Below are positions 1 through 7,930 of a stretch of DNA of 64,000 nucleotides, piece after piece. The DNA is from Corallococcus caeni (GTDB lineage: Bacteria; Myxococcota; Myxococcia; Myxococcales; Myxococcaceae). The stretch's first letter is position 1, and every line of letters starts with the position of its first letter. The notes under the pieces were generated by a model. It was not told where the DNA came from. It saw only the letters and a program-made list of their open reading frames with translations, and did no database searches. The translations under genes were made by a program, and so were the position numbers. The stretch spans positions 124,001 to 188,000 of the forward strand of contig NZ_BTTW01000001.1 of the NCBI RefSeq assembly GCF_036245865.1, given 5' to 3'.

Positions 1-3000
1 CGGAATCCAGAACGCCGTCTCCGCGAAGTTGGAGCGCAGCGGCTCCTCCGGCGCTCCCGGTTCCGGGGCGCCGGGGGTGCCCTTGATGATCTGGATGATC
101 TCGCGCCGCTTCTGCTCCAGCACCCGGCCGCCCGGCGGCGCGGCTTTCGCGGCGGACGGCGCGGGTGCGGGCGGCGGAGGCGGCGGCGGTGCTGCGTCGG
201 CCGACTCCCGCTGGACGGCCCCGGGCTTCGCGGCCGTGGCGCGCATGCGGCGCACCCCTCCGTAGTAGTTGCGGTAGCCCGGCCCGCCCAGCCCGTAGCC
301 GTCCCCGAACTTCAGCGTGTCGTCGGAAGGCTCCGGCGCGGAGGGCCGGTCCCGGTCCAGTTCGTCGAAGAGCCAGTCCGCGCCGGAGACGCCACCGGAC
401 GCGCGGAAGTCCACGTAGAGGGTCTGCTGCGGATACAGCTGCGCCACCTGGGGCGGCGTGTGCGGCCCGAAGGCGTTCAGGGACTGATCGTACATGTACG
501 CGAGCAGCTCCGCGGCCCCCGCCTCCAGCTTCGCGCCCTTCGGCCCCTTCACCGTGACTCGGAAGGTCTCCTTCGCGCCGGGCCTCAGCGTGTCGCGGAA
601 CGTGGCGAACTCCAGGCTGAGCTCCTTGTCGTCGAAGGGCACGGACACCGTCTGCTGGAAGTTCAGCGCCTGCCAGTCGCGCACCATGGAGAGCACCACC
701 GTGAAGCCGCCGCGCAGGGCCTCCGTCACCGGGAGCTCCACCACCGCGCGCCCCTGCCCCGCCGTCAGCAGGCGGTGCTCCACGCGCTGGCGCCCCTGGT
801 ACACGTCCATCACCAGCGGCTGGCCCTCGAAGCCGGAGGCCACCATCAACCGCGCCATCTCGCCCACGCGCACGGAGGCACGCTCCGCCGCCAGCACCGC
901 CGGCAGCCCCGCCGGAGCCCGAACCCCCGCCACCACGAAGTCCCGCTGCGCGGTGGCCTTCTGGCCGAACGCATCCGTCGTCTCGTAGCGCAGGCGGTAC
1001 GCCCCCGCGCGCAGCGCCGGCAGCTTCACGGCGGCGACCCCGTCCGCGCCATGCGTCACCGCCGCCTGCGCCACCTCCGCGCCGTCGTCCCAGCGTCGCA
1101 GCGTCTGCTCCACGTCGTAGACCGCGTCCCAGCGCGGCTTGAGCGCGTCACCCGGCGTGGGGGACACCTCCTTGGGCTCCCGCGCGTCCGCGTCCAGGGG
1201 CCGGGGCGTTTCGACCGGCACCTCCGACGGCATCAGCGGGCGGGCCGGAGCCTTCAAGGCGACGAGCCGCCAGCGGCCCGGTCCGGCCTGCGGCGCGCCA
1301 TCCAGGTTCGCGCGGACGAGCCGCACCTCCGACGGGAAGTCCTCGCGGACGAACCCCACGTCGGACTCCACCCGGCCCTCCACGGACACGAAGCCCAGAC
1401 GGAAGGCACGGCTCGCGGAGCGCGTCTCCCCGCCCTCGTCCGTCAGGTCCGCCTCCACGCGGTAGCGCCACGACATGCCCTCCGCCTTCGCGAGCCGCTC
1501 ATCCGCTTCCGGGGTGAACGCCACGGTGAAGCCACCGTCCTCGCCCACCGTGGCCGTGCCGGAGGCCACCAGCTCCGTGGTGGCCGGGACGCGCTCCCAG
1601 AACCACCAGCGGGGCAGCACCGGCTCGCGCGACACGCGCCACTTCACCGCGCCGCGCGTCACCGGCAGGCCGAAGTAGTAGCGCGCCTCGCCCTGGAAGC
1701 TGGCACGCCGGTTGAGCCGCAGCGCCTCCGGCGCGTCCTTCAGCGTGACCTCGAAGGTGGGCCGCTTGTACTCCTCCACGCGCACGCCCGCGTAGCCGTT
1801 GGGGCTGGTGCGCACGGTCCACTGGCCCAGCGGCCGCCCCAAGGGGAGGTCGAACTCTCCCGCCACCGACCCGAACGTGTTGGTGCGCGCCTCGCGCTTC
1901 GCCACCTCCTGGCCGTTGGGGTCGACGAGCGATACCGTCACCGGCGAATCCGGCAGGACGCGGTAGCGCTTCGACAGCTCCTCCGGGCGGTAGGCCACCA
2001 CCTTCCACAGCAGCTTCTGCTGGGGACGGTAGACGGCGCGGTCCGTGTAGATGAGCGTCTGGTCCTGCGGAGACGACTCGTAGAGGGGTGACAGGTACAC
2101 CGAGCCCGGGAACACCATCGCGCCCTTGCCCCTGCCCACCACCAGCAGCATGTCCTCGTAGCGGTCGGCGTCCTTGCCCACCAGCAAGAGGTCGCCATTC
2201 GCGTCGGTGCGGCGGCTGACGACGCTGAAGCGGCGCGTGACGTAGTCCGGCTTCACCAGCCGCACCTCCACGTTCGGTGCGCCCGCCCCCGTGGCCCCGT
2301 CCACGACGTGGAGCTCCGCCTGGTGGGGGTCCGCCTTGCGCACCGTCATCGCCCAGGGCGACACGGACATCGACAGGGAGAGCAGCTTGCTGTCCTTCTT
2401 CGCGAAGTCCTCGCGCGTGGACATCACGATGACGTACGCGCCCGGCTTGAGCGCCGGCGTGGTCACGAACGTCTGGTGCCGCTGGAAGTCGGGCGTGGGC
2501 GGCAGGGCCGTGCTCCACGCGGCGTCCGGCTTGCGCCCCGCCACCAGCCGGAGCACCTCCGCCTCGGAGGCGTACAGCGACATGTCCGGGTCGGGCTTCG
2601 CGAGCCGGGCCTCCACGTCCATGGCGTACGCCCGCAGGTACAGCGGGCCCACGTTGCGGTGGCCCACCAGGATGGAGCGCTTGCCCGGCCCGTCCACCTG
2701 CATCCCGGTGGCGTACAGCTCTGGCGCCTCCAGGCTCGCCACCAGCGCCGCGCACTGCGCGCCGCCCACCGACTTCGGCCACGCCTCCGCGCCCGCCTTC
2801 GCCAGCGCGTGCGCGGTGATGGCACGGCCCGCACGCGCCTCCATCGTCGCCAGCTGGTGCTGCCCCTTGGACCACCAGGGCACGTCCCGGAAGCCCTTCA
2901 GGTGCGCGGCCAGGTGCTCCCGGATGCGCCGCTGATCCGCGGCGTCGCTGAACGACGTCGCCAGCACCTCGTAGCGCCGCAGCCTCGCCTCCAGCGCCGC

Positions 3001-3798
3001 CTCACGCCGGCCCGCCGCCAGGTGCCACGCCTCCAGGTCCCCCAGCACCGCCGCGACCTTCAGGAGCGGGTGCGCGGACGGGTCCTTCAGCTCCACCTTC
3101 GGCGTGCCTTCCAGCAGCGCGCCCAGGTCCAGCCGGTACACGCCCTGCTCCTGCTCCGGACGCCACAGCTCCGTGTCCTCCAGCGACGCCACCCACAGGT
3201 ACGTCACCGCGTCGCGGACCGAGGAGCGGATGCCCTCCGGGTACGTGTTGGGCTGGATGTACTCGGACAGCACCTTCACCGGCTCGGTGCCGAACTTCTG
3301 GCGCAGCTCCCAGACCGCGGCGTAGGAGCGCTGGATCTCCGCCGCCAGCTGATCCTTCGTCCACGCCTTCAGGTCCACCGGCCCGGAGGACACCACCTGC
3401 TCGCGCTGGCCAATCTCGTAGCGGTACGCCTGCACGTAGTTGGCGATCACCGCCGCGGATAAGAGGTGGAGCGTGGCCTGCTGCCGCAGCCCCTCCGGCC
3501 AGGGCTGCTCCTTCAGGAAGCGCACCGTCGTCTCGTAGCCGTGCAGCCGCGTGCGCAGCTGCACCGTGCGGATCAGCGCGCGCGTCCACTCGTCCGCGTC
3601 CCCCTGGGCCTTCGCCGCGGCAAGCCGGGCCTCGGCCCCCTGCGCGGCGGACTCCACCTTGTCGTCCTCGACGAGCGCGTCGATGGCCTTCCACGTCGGG
3701 GGCGCCTTCGCGGGGGCCGCCACGGACACGGAGGACAACGCGAGGGACAGCAGGCACAACACGACGGCTGCGGTACGCGGGCGCAAAGGAGCAGACAT
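1..3798 (-). CDS. Alpha-2-macroglobulin family protein (partial, N-terminal 1266 codons)
   Basis: The reading frame is open from an ATG at 3798 to the window edge, so the C-terminus is missing. Residues 1-30 form a Sec signal peptide (a hydrophobic stretch ending in SVAAPAKA), so the protein is exported. The middle holds the macroglobulin signature TDRAVYRPQQK followed by beta-rich MG domains. Further on come EFATFRDTLRPGAKET, ELLAYMYDQSL, a Pro/Ala-rich linker and NFAETAFW, all typical of bacterial alpha-2-macroglobulins and their YfaS-like relatives. Family members trap or inhibit proteases in the periplasm or at the surface. The thioester motif and the receptor-like end would lie outside the window, so it cannot be said whether the thioester is present. 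There is no lipobox, so it is probably soluble periplasmic or secreted rather than a YfhM-type lipoprotein. Family confidence is high; specific role unknown. Confidence 0.85.
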   Translation of the reverse strand, partial: MSAPLRPRTAAVVLCLLSLALSSVSVAAPAKAPPTWKAIDALVEDDKVESAAQGAEARLAAAKAQGDADEWTRALIRTVQLRTRLHGYETTVRFLKEQPWPEGLRQQATLHLLSAAVIANYVQAYRYEIGQREQVVSSGPVDLKAWTKDQLAAEIQRSYAAVWELRQKFGTEPVKVLSEYIQPNTYPEGIRSSVRDAVTYLWVASLEDTELWRPEQEQGVYRLDLGALLEGTPKVELKDPSAHPLLKVAAVLGDLEAWHLAAGRREAALEARLRRYEVLATSFSDAADQRRIREHLAAHLKGFRDVPWWSKGQHQLATMEARAGRAITAHALAKAGAEAWPKSVGGAQCAALVASLEAPELYATGMQVDGPGKRSILVGHRNVGPLYLRAYAMDVEARLAKPDPDMSLYASEAEVLRLVAGRKPDAAWSTALPPTPDFQRHQTFVTTPALKPGAYVIVMSTREDFAKKDSKLLSLSMSVSPWAMTVRKADPHQAELHVVDGATGAGAPNVEVRLVKPDYVTRRFSVVSRRTDANGDLLLVGKDADRYEDMLLVVGRGKGAMVFPGSVYLSPLYESSPQDQTLIYTDRAVYRPQQKLLWKVVAYRPEELSKRYRVLPDSPVTVSLVDPNGQEVAKREARTNTFGSVAGEFDLPLGRPLGQWTVRTSPNGYAGVRVEEYKRPTFEVTLKDAPEALRLNRRASFQGEARYYFGLPVTRGAVKWRVSREPVLPRWWFWERVPATTELVASGTATVGEDGGFTVAFTPEADERLAKAEGMSWRYRVEADLTDEGGETRSASRAFRLGFVSVEGRVESDVGFVREDFPSEVRLVRANLDGAPQAGPGRWRLVALKAPARPLMPSEVPVETPRPLDADAREPKEVSPTPGDALKPRWDAVYDVEQTLRRWDDGAEVAQAAVTHGADGVAAVKLPALRAGAYRLRYETTDAFGQKATAQRDFVVAGVRAPAGLPAVLAAERASVRVGEMARLMVASGFEGQPLVMDVYQGRQRVEHRLLTAGQGRAVVELPVTEALRGGFTVVLSMVRDWQALNFQQTVSVPFDDKELSLEFATFRDTLRPGAKETFRVTVKGPKGAKLEAGAAELLAYMYDQSLNAFGPHTPPQVAQLYPQQTLYVDFRASGGVSGADWLFDELDRDRPSAPEPSDDTLKFGDGYGLGGPGYRNYYGGVRRMRATAAKPGAVQRESADAAPPPPPPPAPAPSAAKAAPPGGRVLEQKRREIIQIIKGTPGAPEPGAPEEPLRSNFAETAFWIP

Positions 3799-3849
3799 AG
3801 GGGCGGCACTCTAGACGCCGCCCGCGCCCGTGGCGTTCCCTTCGGTGTT

Positions 3850-4470
3850 TCAGGAAGCAGCGGGCGCAGGTCCCCGGCGCCGCAGCCCCACGACGTAGAC
3901 CTCCATGCTGGCGCCGCGCGTGGCCTCCGGCCGGACGATCTTCACTTCCTCGAAGTGCTGGCGCACCTCGTCACGGAAGGCCTCGAAGTCGCCGCCCATG
4001 AAGACCTTGGCCACGAACGTGCCCCCGGGCTTGCCGCGAGCGGCGGCCACCTCCAGCGCCTTGCCCGCGAGCCGCAGGCTGCGCGCCTCGTCCGTGCCCT
4101 TGATGCCGGACGTCTTGGGCGCCATGTCGGAGATGACCGCGTCGTAGGGCCCGTCGTACATCGCGGCCAGCTTCGCGTCGAAGTCGTCCGCGAGCACGTC
4201 CAGCACCGCCGTCGTCACCCACTTCTGGGAGAACGGCCGGATGGCCACGATGTCCACGCCGACGACGCGCCCGTGCATGCCCACCGCGTCCGCGAGAATC
4301 TGGAGGAAGCCGCCCGGCGCGGCGCCCAGATCCAGCACCGCCGCGCCCTTCTTCACGGACGTAGGAAAGCGCTTGAGGATCTCGTCGACCTTGAAGGCCG
4401 AACGCGCCCGCAGTCCCTCTTGCTTGGCTTTCTGGAAATAGTGGTCTTTAGGACGGTAGGGCTTGCCCAT
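3850..4470 (-). CDS. rlmE: 23S rRNA (uridine-2'-O-)-methyltransferase RlmE (RrmJ/FtsJ)
   Basis: The protein has 206 residues, the normal length for RlmE, which methylates the 2'-OH of U2552 in the A-loop of 23S rRNA during late 50S assembly. The AdoMet-binding loop DLGAAPGG is at residues 47-54. The K-D-K-E catalytic tetrad is visible: K27 (SAFKVDE), D115 (SDMAPK), K155 (FVAKVF) and E190 (SMEVYV). The start at 4470 (MGKPYRPKDHYF) is preferred because it matches the usual N-terminus; a longer frame begins at 4491. It is a single gene; the alpha-2-macroglobulin-family gene follows it on the same strand after 51 bases. Confidence 0.93.
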   Translation of the reverse strand: MGKPYRPKDHYFQKAKQEGLRARSAFKVDEILKRFPTSVKKGAAVLDLGAAPGGFLQILADAVGMHGRVVGVDIVAIRPFSQKWVTTAVLDVLADDFDAKLAAMYDGPYDAVISDMAPKTSGIKGTDEARSLRLAGKALEVAAARGKPGGTFVAKVFMGGDFEAFRDEVRQHFEEVKIVRPEATRGASMEVYVVGLRRRGPAPAAS

Positions 4471-4570
4471 GTCAGAAGCCGTCCCTAGCATCCGCTACTG
4501 TCTTCGGAAAGCCGGAGCAGTCGCGGCCTGTTCATTGGCCGCGCCATCGGATATCCGGAGGGTTGGTGGC

Positions 4571-4978
4571 ATGGGCACCCGGAGCGTGACAGCGGCCTTG
4601 TGCATCTCCCTGTTCTTCGCGGGTGGGGCTGCGTTCTGCTACGCGCGCGCGGAGGCCCTCCAGGCGGAAGGGCGCTGGCTGATGGCCCGGGGCAGCGCCC
4701 AGGCCTCCGACTTCGCCCAGAAGCTGGACGGCTCCTCCGTGGACGCCCAGCTCAAGACGTTCAAGGAACGCCGCGGCGTGATGGAGCAGGCCCACCGCTG
4801 GCAGCGCGGCATGCTGCTGGGCATCATGGCCGCCGTCCTGTCCGCCCTGTCCGCCTACGTCCTCTTCCTCCTCAAGCGGCTGGACGACCAGCTCCTGGAC
4901 GCCACCGGCGAGCTGCGCCGGCCCCAGGAAGCCACCTCCCTGCCCGCCCCGGCGTTCGCGCCCAGCGTCCAGCGATAG
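4571..4978 (+). CDS. Small membrane protein of unknown function
   Basis: The protein has 135 residues. The ATG at 4571 is preceded by GGAG about ten bases upstream; the open frame extends back to 4463 but without a better start. Two membrane segments are visible: residues 5-25 (VTAALCISLFFAGGAAFCY) and about 78-98 (GMLLGIMAAVLSALSAYVLFL). Between them is a charged, helical, presumably periplasmic loop of about 50 residues, and after them a short basic then proline-rich cytoplasmic tail. The topology resembles small sensor-like two-helix proteins without any output domain. It is transcribed divergently from rlmE. No family is recognised. Confidence 0.6.
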   Translation: MGTRSVTAALCISLFFAGGAAFCYARAEALQAEGRWLMARGSAQASDFAQKLDGSSVDAQLKTFKERRGVMEQAHRWQRGMLLGIMAAVLSALSAYVLFLLKRLDDQLLDATGELRRPQEATSLPAPAFAPSVQR

Positions 4979-5033
4979 CCCGCCAGGACTCTGGCAGGAT
5001 GCGCCCCGTTGTTGTCTAACGGGGAGGACCGCC

Positions 5034-5321
5034 ATGCCCGGCTGCGCGCACTGCGGACGCACGCTCGACATCATCGCCAACCAGGTCGGCCGGCGCGACA
5101 CGTGCCCCGGCTGTGAGGAGGACCTGCGCTCGTGCCGCAACTGCCGGCACTTCGACGAGTCCGTGGCCAAGGCCTGCAAGGAGCCCTTCGCGGAAGCGCC
5201 CCGCGACAAGGACGAGGCCAACTTCTGCGAGTTCTTCCAGCTGGGCGAAGGCGGCCTGCACCAGAAGGACTCCCGCGACGCGCTGCTCAGCGCCGCGGAG
5301 GCCCTCTTCGGCAGGAAGTAG
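5034..5321 (+). CDS. Small zinc-ribbon-like protein
   Basis: The protein has 95 residues. Three CxxC-type pairs are visible near the N-terminus: CAHC, CPGC and CRNC. Two further cysteines (in KACKEP and FCEFF) follow, all in the first 65 residues. This arrangement would suit one or two structural zinc sites. The C-terminal third is a charged helix without cysteines. It follows the two-helix membrane protein by 55 bases on the same strand, so the two may be cotranscribed. Similar small Cys-rich proteins are widespread and mostly uncharacterised; DNA or protein binding would be a guess. Confidence 0.6.
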   Translation: MPGCAHCGRTLDIIANQVGRRDTCPGCEEDLRSCRNCRHFDESVAKACKEPFAEAPRDKDEANFCEFFQLGEGGLHQKDSRDALLSAAEALFGRK

Positions 5322-6461
5322 CTAGAAGCCGTACAGCTTGGAGATGATCTCCTTCATCACCTCGGAGGTGCCGCCGCCGATGGTGATGAGCCGCACGTCG
5401 CGCCACATGCGCGCGATGGGCGTCTCCTCGATGTAGCCCATGCCGCCGAAGAACTGCTGGCAGTCGTAGGCCACGCGCTGGGCCAGGTCGCCTGCGAACA
5501 GCTTCGCCATGGAGATCTCCTTCACCGGGTTCTCCTTCCGGTCGTAGAGGTCCACCGCGTAGTAGTTGAGCCGCCGCGCCGCCTCCACCGCCGTCAGGTG
5601 CTCCACGAACTTGTGGCGCCACACCTGGAACTTGATGAGGGGCCGGCCGAACGCCTCGCGCTCGTTGCCGTACTGGAGCGCGTCCTCCAGCATCCGGTCC
5701 ATGCCTCCCACCGTGGTGATGGCGCCCACCAGGCGCTCACCCTGGAAGTTGGTCATGATGTGGTAGAAGCCCTGGTTCTCCTCGCCCAGCACGTAGCGCG
5801 CGGGGATGCGGCAGTCCTCGAAGTAGAGGATGGCCGTGTCCGAGGACAGGTTGCCCACCTTGTCCAGCTTCTTGGAGACGCCGAACCCCTTTACGTCCGT
5901 GGGGAACGTCACCAGCGAGATGCCGCCGTAGCCCTCCTCGCCCGTGCGCACCGCCAGCGTGATGAAGTCCGCGCGCGTGCCGTTGGTGATCCACATCTTG
6001 GAGCCGTTGATGACGTAGTCGTCCCCGTCGCGGCGCGCCGTCGTCTTGATGCTCGCCACGTCGGAGCCGCAGCCCGGCTCGCTCACGCCCAGCGCCGCGA
6101 TGCGCTCGCCCTTGAGCGCGGGCTCCAGGAACTCGCGCTTCTGCTCGTCGGTGCCGATTTCATTGATGATGGGCGTGGCCATCTGGCTCTGCACCAGGAG
6201 CGCCATGTTCACGCCCGCGTTGCGGCTGCGCGACAGCTCCTCCGCGAACGCCGTCACGTACCAGTAGTCCAGGCCGCTGCCGCCGTACTTCGGGTCGTGG
6301 TTGATGCCCAGGAAGCCCAGCTCGCCGCACTTCTTGAACAGCTCGCGGGGGAAGATGCCCGCCCGGTCCCAGTCCAGACCATGGGGCGCCATCTCCTTCT
6401 CCACGAAGGCGCGCACCGTCCTGCGAAACGCCTCGTGCTCCTCGGTGAACGGGTTGAGCAT
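5322..6461 (-). CDS. Acyl-CoA dehydrogenase
   Basis: The protein has 379 residues, full length for the FAD-dependent acyl-CoA dehydrogenase family that introduces the alpha-beta double bond in fatty-acid or branched-chain acyl-CoA degradation. FAD/substrate motifs include [11 protein letters not shown] and [12 protein letters not shown]. At the position where medium-chain enzymes carry the catalytic glutamate the sequence is TIGGGTSEV, that is glycine. This is the pattern of the long-chain/isovaleryl group, which places the catalytic glutamate on an earlier helix; [16 protein letters not shown] supplies a candidate Glu there. It ends right against the stop of the convergent zinc-ribbon gene. 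Substrate cannot be read from sequence; isovaleryl-type substrates fit myxobacterial branched-chain lipids, but this is inference. Confidence 0.88.
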   Translation of the reverse strand: MLNPFTEEHEAFRRTVRAFVEKEMAPHGLDWDRAGIFPRELFKKCGELGFLGINHDPKYGGSGLDYWYVTAFAEELSRSRNAGVNMALLVQSQMATPIINEIGTDEQKREFLEPALKGERIAALGVSEPGCGSDVASIKTTARRDGDDYVINGSKMWITNGTRADFITLAVRTGEEGYGGISLVTFPTDVKGFGVSKKLDKVGNLSSDTAILYFEDCRIPARYVLGEENQGFYHIMTNFQGERLVGAITTVGGMDRMLEDALQYGNEREAFGRPLIKFQVWRHKFVEHLTAVEAARRLNYYAVDLYDRKENPVKEISMAKLFAGDLAQRVAYDCQQFFGGMGYIEETPIARMWRDVRLITIGGGTSEVMKEIISKLYGF

Positions 6462-6674
6462 CGCGAGTCCTCGGGGGTTGTCCCGCTGTGGGTTGATTCG
6501 CGAGTCAATAGCAGGCGCCCACCGTCAGCCACAAGCGACGCACCCCGTCCCTGCCGCCCGCGCCGCCCGCCTCCCTGGTGACGCAGCGCACCGGTGACGG
6601 TGTTGTGAAGAAGTCTTGAGCCCTGGGGGGCAGGCAGCCAAGCCCGCAGGATGACTGGGGAGTGGATAGTCCGC

Positions 6675-6718
6675 ACTCCGGAGTATCCTCTTGACAGATA
6701 ATCGAGTGTCGGTAATTT
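6675..6718 (+). promoter_or_regulatory. Promoter and candidate operator of the RND efflux operon
   Basis: In the 332-base gap between the divergent acyl-CoA dehydrogenase and efflux genes, TTGACA (6691-6696) is followed after 16 bases by TAATTT (6713-6718), about 75 bases before the GTG start. A perfect palindrome ACTCCGGAGT (6675-6684) lies just upstream of the -35 box. A GACA-N10-TGTC dyad (6693-6710) covers the -35 and spacer. Either could be the site of the MarR-type regulator encoded as the third gene of the operon. Both operator roles are inferred; the promoter hexamers are seen directly. The rest of the gap shows nothing recognisable. Confidence 0.55.
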
Positions 6719-6793
6719 CTAGCCCACAAAGAATTAGCCGGAGCAGGTGCCAGGGCGGGTGTCCCGCCGGCGACCCGGCAGGAGTTCGGACGC

Positions 6794-7894
6794 GTGAATC
6801 AGCGAATCTTGGCTGCCGTGGTGGCCGTGGCGGTGTCGACGGCGGGGTGCTCGAAGGCGGGCGCGGAGAAGGCGCAGCTTCCGACTCAGCAGGAAGGCTC
6901 CAACGCACTGGGCGTGAAGGCGATCACGCCGGCCACGGAGCTGGAGCAGAACGTGACGCGCGTCACCGGCCAGGTCCGCTCCAAGCAGGAGGCCGTCCTG
7001 GGTCCCCAGGCGACGGGCACGCTGGCGAAGGTGAACGTCCGGGTGGGCGACAAGGTGAAGAAGGGCGACGTGCTGGCGCAGCTGGACACGTCCAACGTGA
7101 GCATCGCGGTGGATCAGGCGAAGGCGGCCAAGGAGATGGCGGAGGCCGCGCTCCAGCTGGCCACCAGCAACCTGGAGCGCACGCGCAAGGTGGCCGAGTC
7201 CGGCGGTGTCGCGGCCAGCGCGCTGGAGCAGGCGGAGATCGGCCAGAAGCAGGCCGCGGCCCAGGCGGCCCAGGCCGGCGCGGCCTACCGGCTGGCGGTG
7301 GAGAACCTGCGGGACCACTCCATCGTGGCGCCCTTCAACGGCATCATCACCGCGCGCAACAAGAACGTGGGTGACTCGGTGGCGATGACGCCCTCCACCC
7401 CGGTGTTCTCCATCGTGGACGCGGACGGGCTGGAGATCCGGATGATGGTGCCGGAGTCCGTCATCGACAACGTGACGCCGGGCACCGTGACGCCGGGCAC
7501 CGTGAACCCCAGCGGCATGCGCTTCGAGGCGAAGGTGGCCAACGTGGGCGCCGTCATCGACGCGCAGAGCCGCACCGTGGAGGTGCTGGCGGACGTGACG
7601 GGCAAGACGGAGCACCCGCTGCGCCCCGGCGCGCTGGTGGAGATGGACTTCTCCAAGGCCGCGGGCGACACGGGCAACGGCCTGTTCCTGCCGGCCCAGG
7701 CCGTCAGCAGCAAGGGCCAGGAGGGCTACGTGTGGGTGGTGCAGGACGGCACCGTGCGCAAGCGCGACGTGCGCGTGCAGCGCGTGCTGCCGGGCTACGT
7801 GAAGGTGCTGCAGGGCCTGACGGCGGAGGAGCGCGTGCTCGCCGACGCCTCGTTGGACGTCAAGGAGGGAACCGCGGTGCGCGTGGCGCAGTAG
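6794..7894 (+). CDS. RND efflux periplasmic adaptor (membrane fusion lipoprotein)
   Basis: The protein has 366 residues and starts at a GTG with AGGAG nine bases upstream. The N-terminus is a lipoprotein signal with STAGC as lipobox (lipidated Cys near residue 19). The rest follows the HlyD/AcrA plan: a lipoyl-like half (GTLAKVNVRVGDKVKKGDVL), a coiled-coil hairpin rich in Ala/Gln/Lys, the second lipoyl half (SIVAPFNGIITARN), then beta-barrel and membrane-proximal domains. It would link the inner-membrane pump encoded 36 bases downstream to an outer-membrane channel. No TolC-type gene is in the operon, so the channel must come from elsewhere. A 15-bp tandem repeat lies within the gene. Confidence 0.9.
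   Translation: MNQRILAAVVAVAVSTAGCSKAGAEKAQLPTQQEGSNALGVKAITPATELEQNVTRVTGQVRSKQEAVLGPQATGTLAKVNVRVGDKVKKGDVLAQLDTSNVSIAVDQAKAAKEMAEAALQLATSNLERTRKVAESGGVAASALEQAEIGQKQAAAQAAQAGAAYRLAVENLRDHSIVAPFNGIITARNKNVGDSVAMTPSTPVFSIVDADGLEIRMMVPESVIDNVTPGTVTPGTVNPSGMRFEAKVANVGAVIDAQSRTVEVLADVTGKTEHPLRPGALVEMDFSKAAGDTGNGLFLPAQAVSSKGQEGYVWVVQDGTVRKRDVRVQRVLPGYVKVLQGLTAEERVLADASLDVKEGTAVRVAQ
7472..7501 (+). repeat. In-frame 15-bp tandem duplication
   Basis: The 15-base unit GTGACGCCGGGCACC occurs twice in succession inside the membrane fusion protein gene and encodes VTPGT twice. It is in frame and in a loop-like Pro/Gly stretch, so the protein is probably tolerant of it. It looks like a recent replication-slippage event. 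Confidence 0.85.
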
Positions 7895-7930
7895 CGGTTC
7901 CCCCTCTCCTCTTTCCCTTCAGGAACCTGA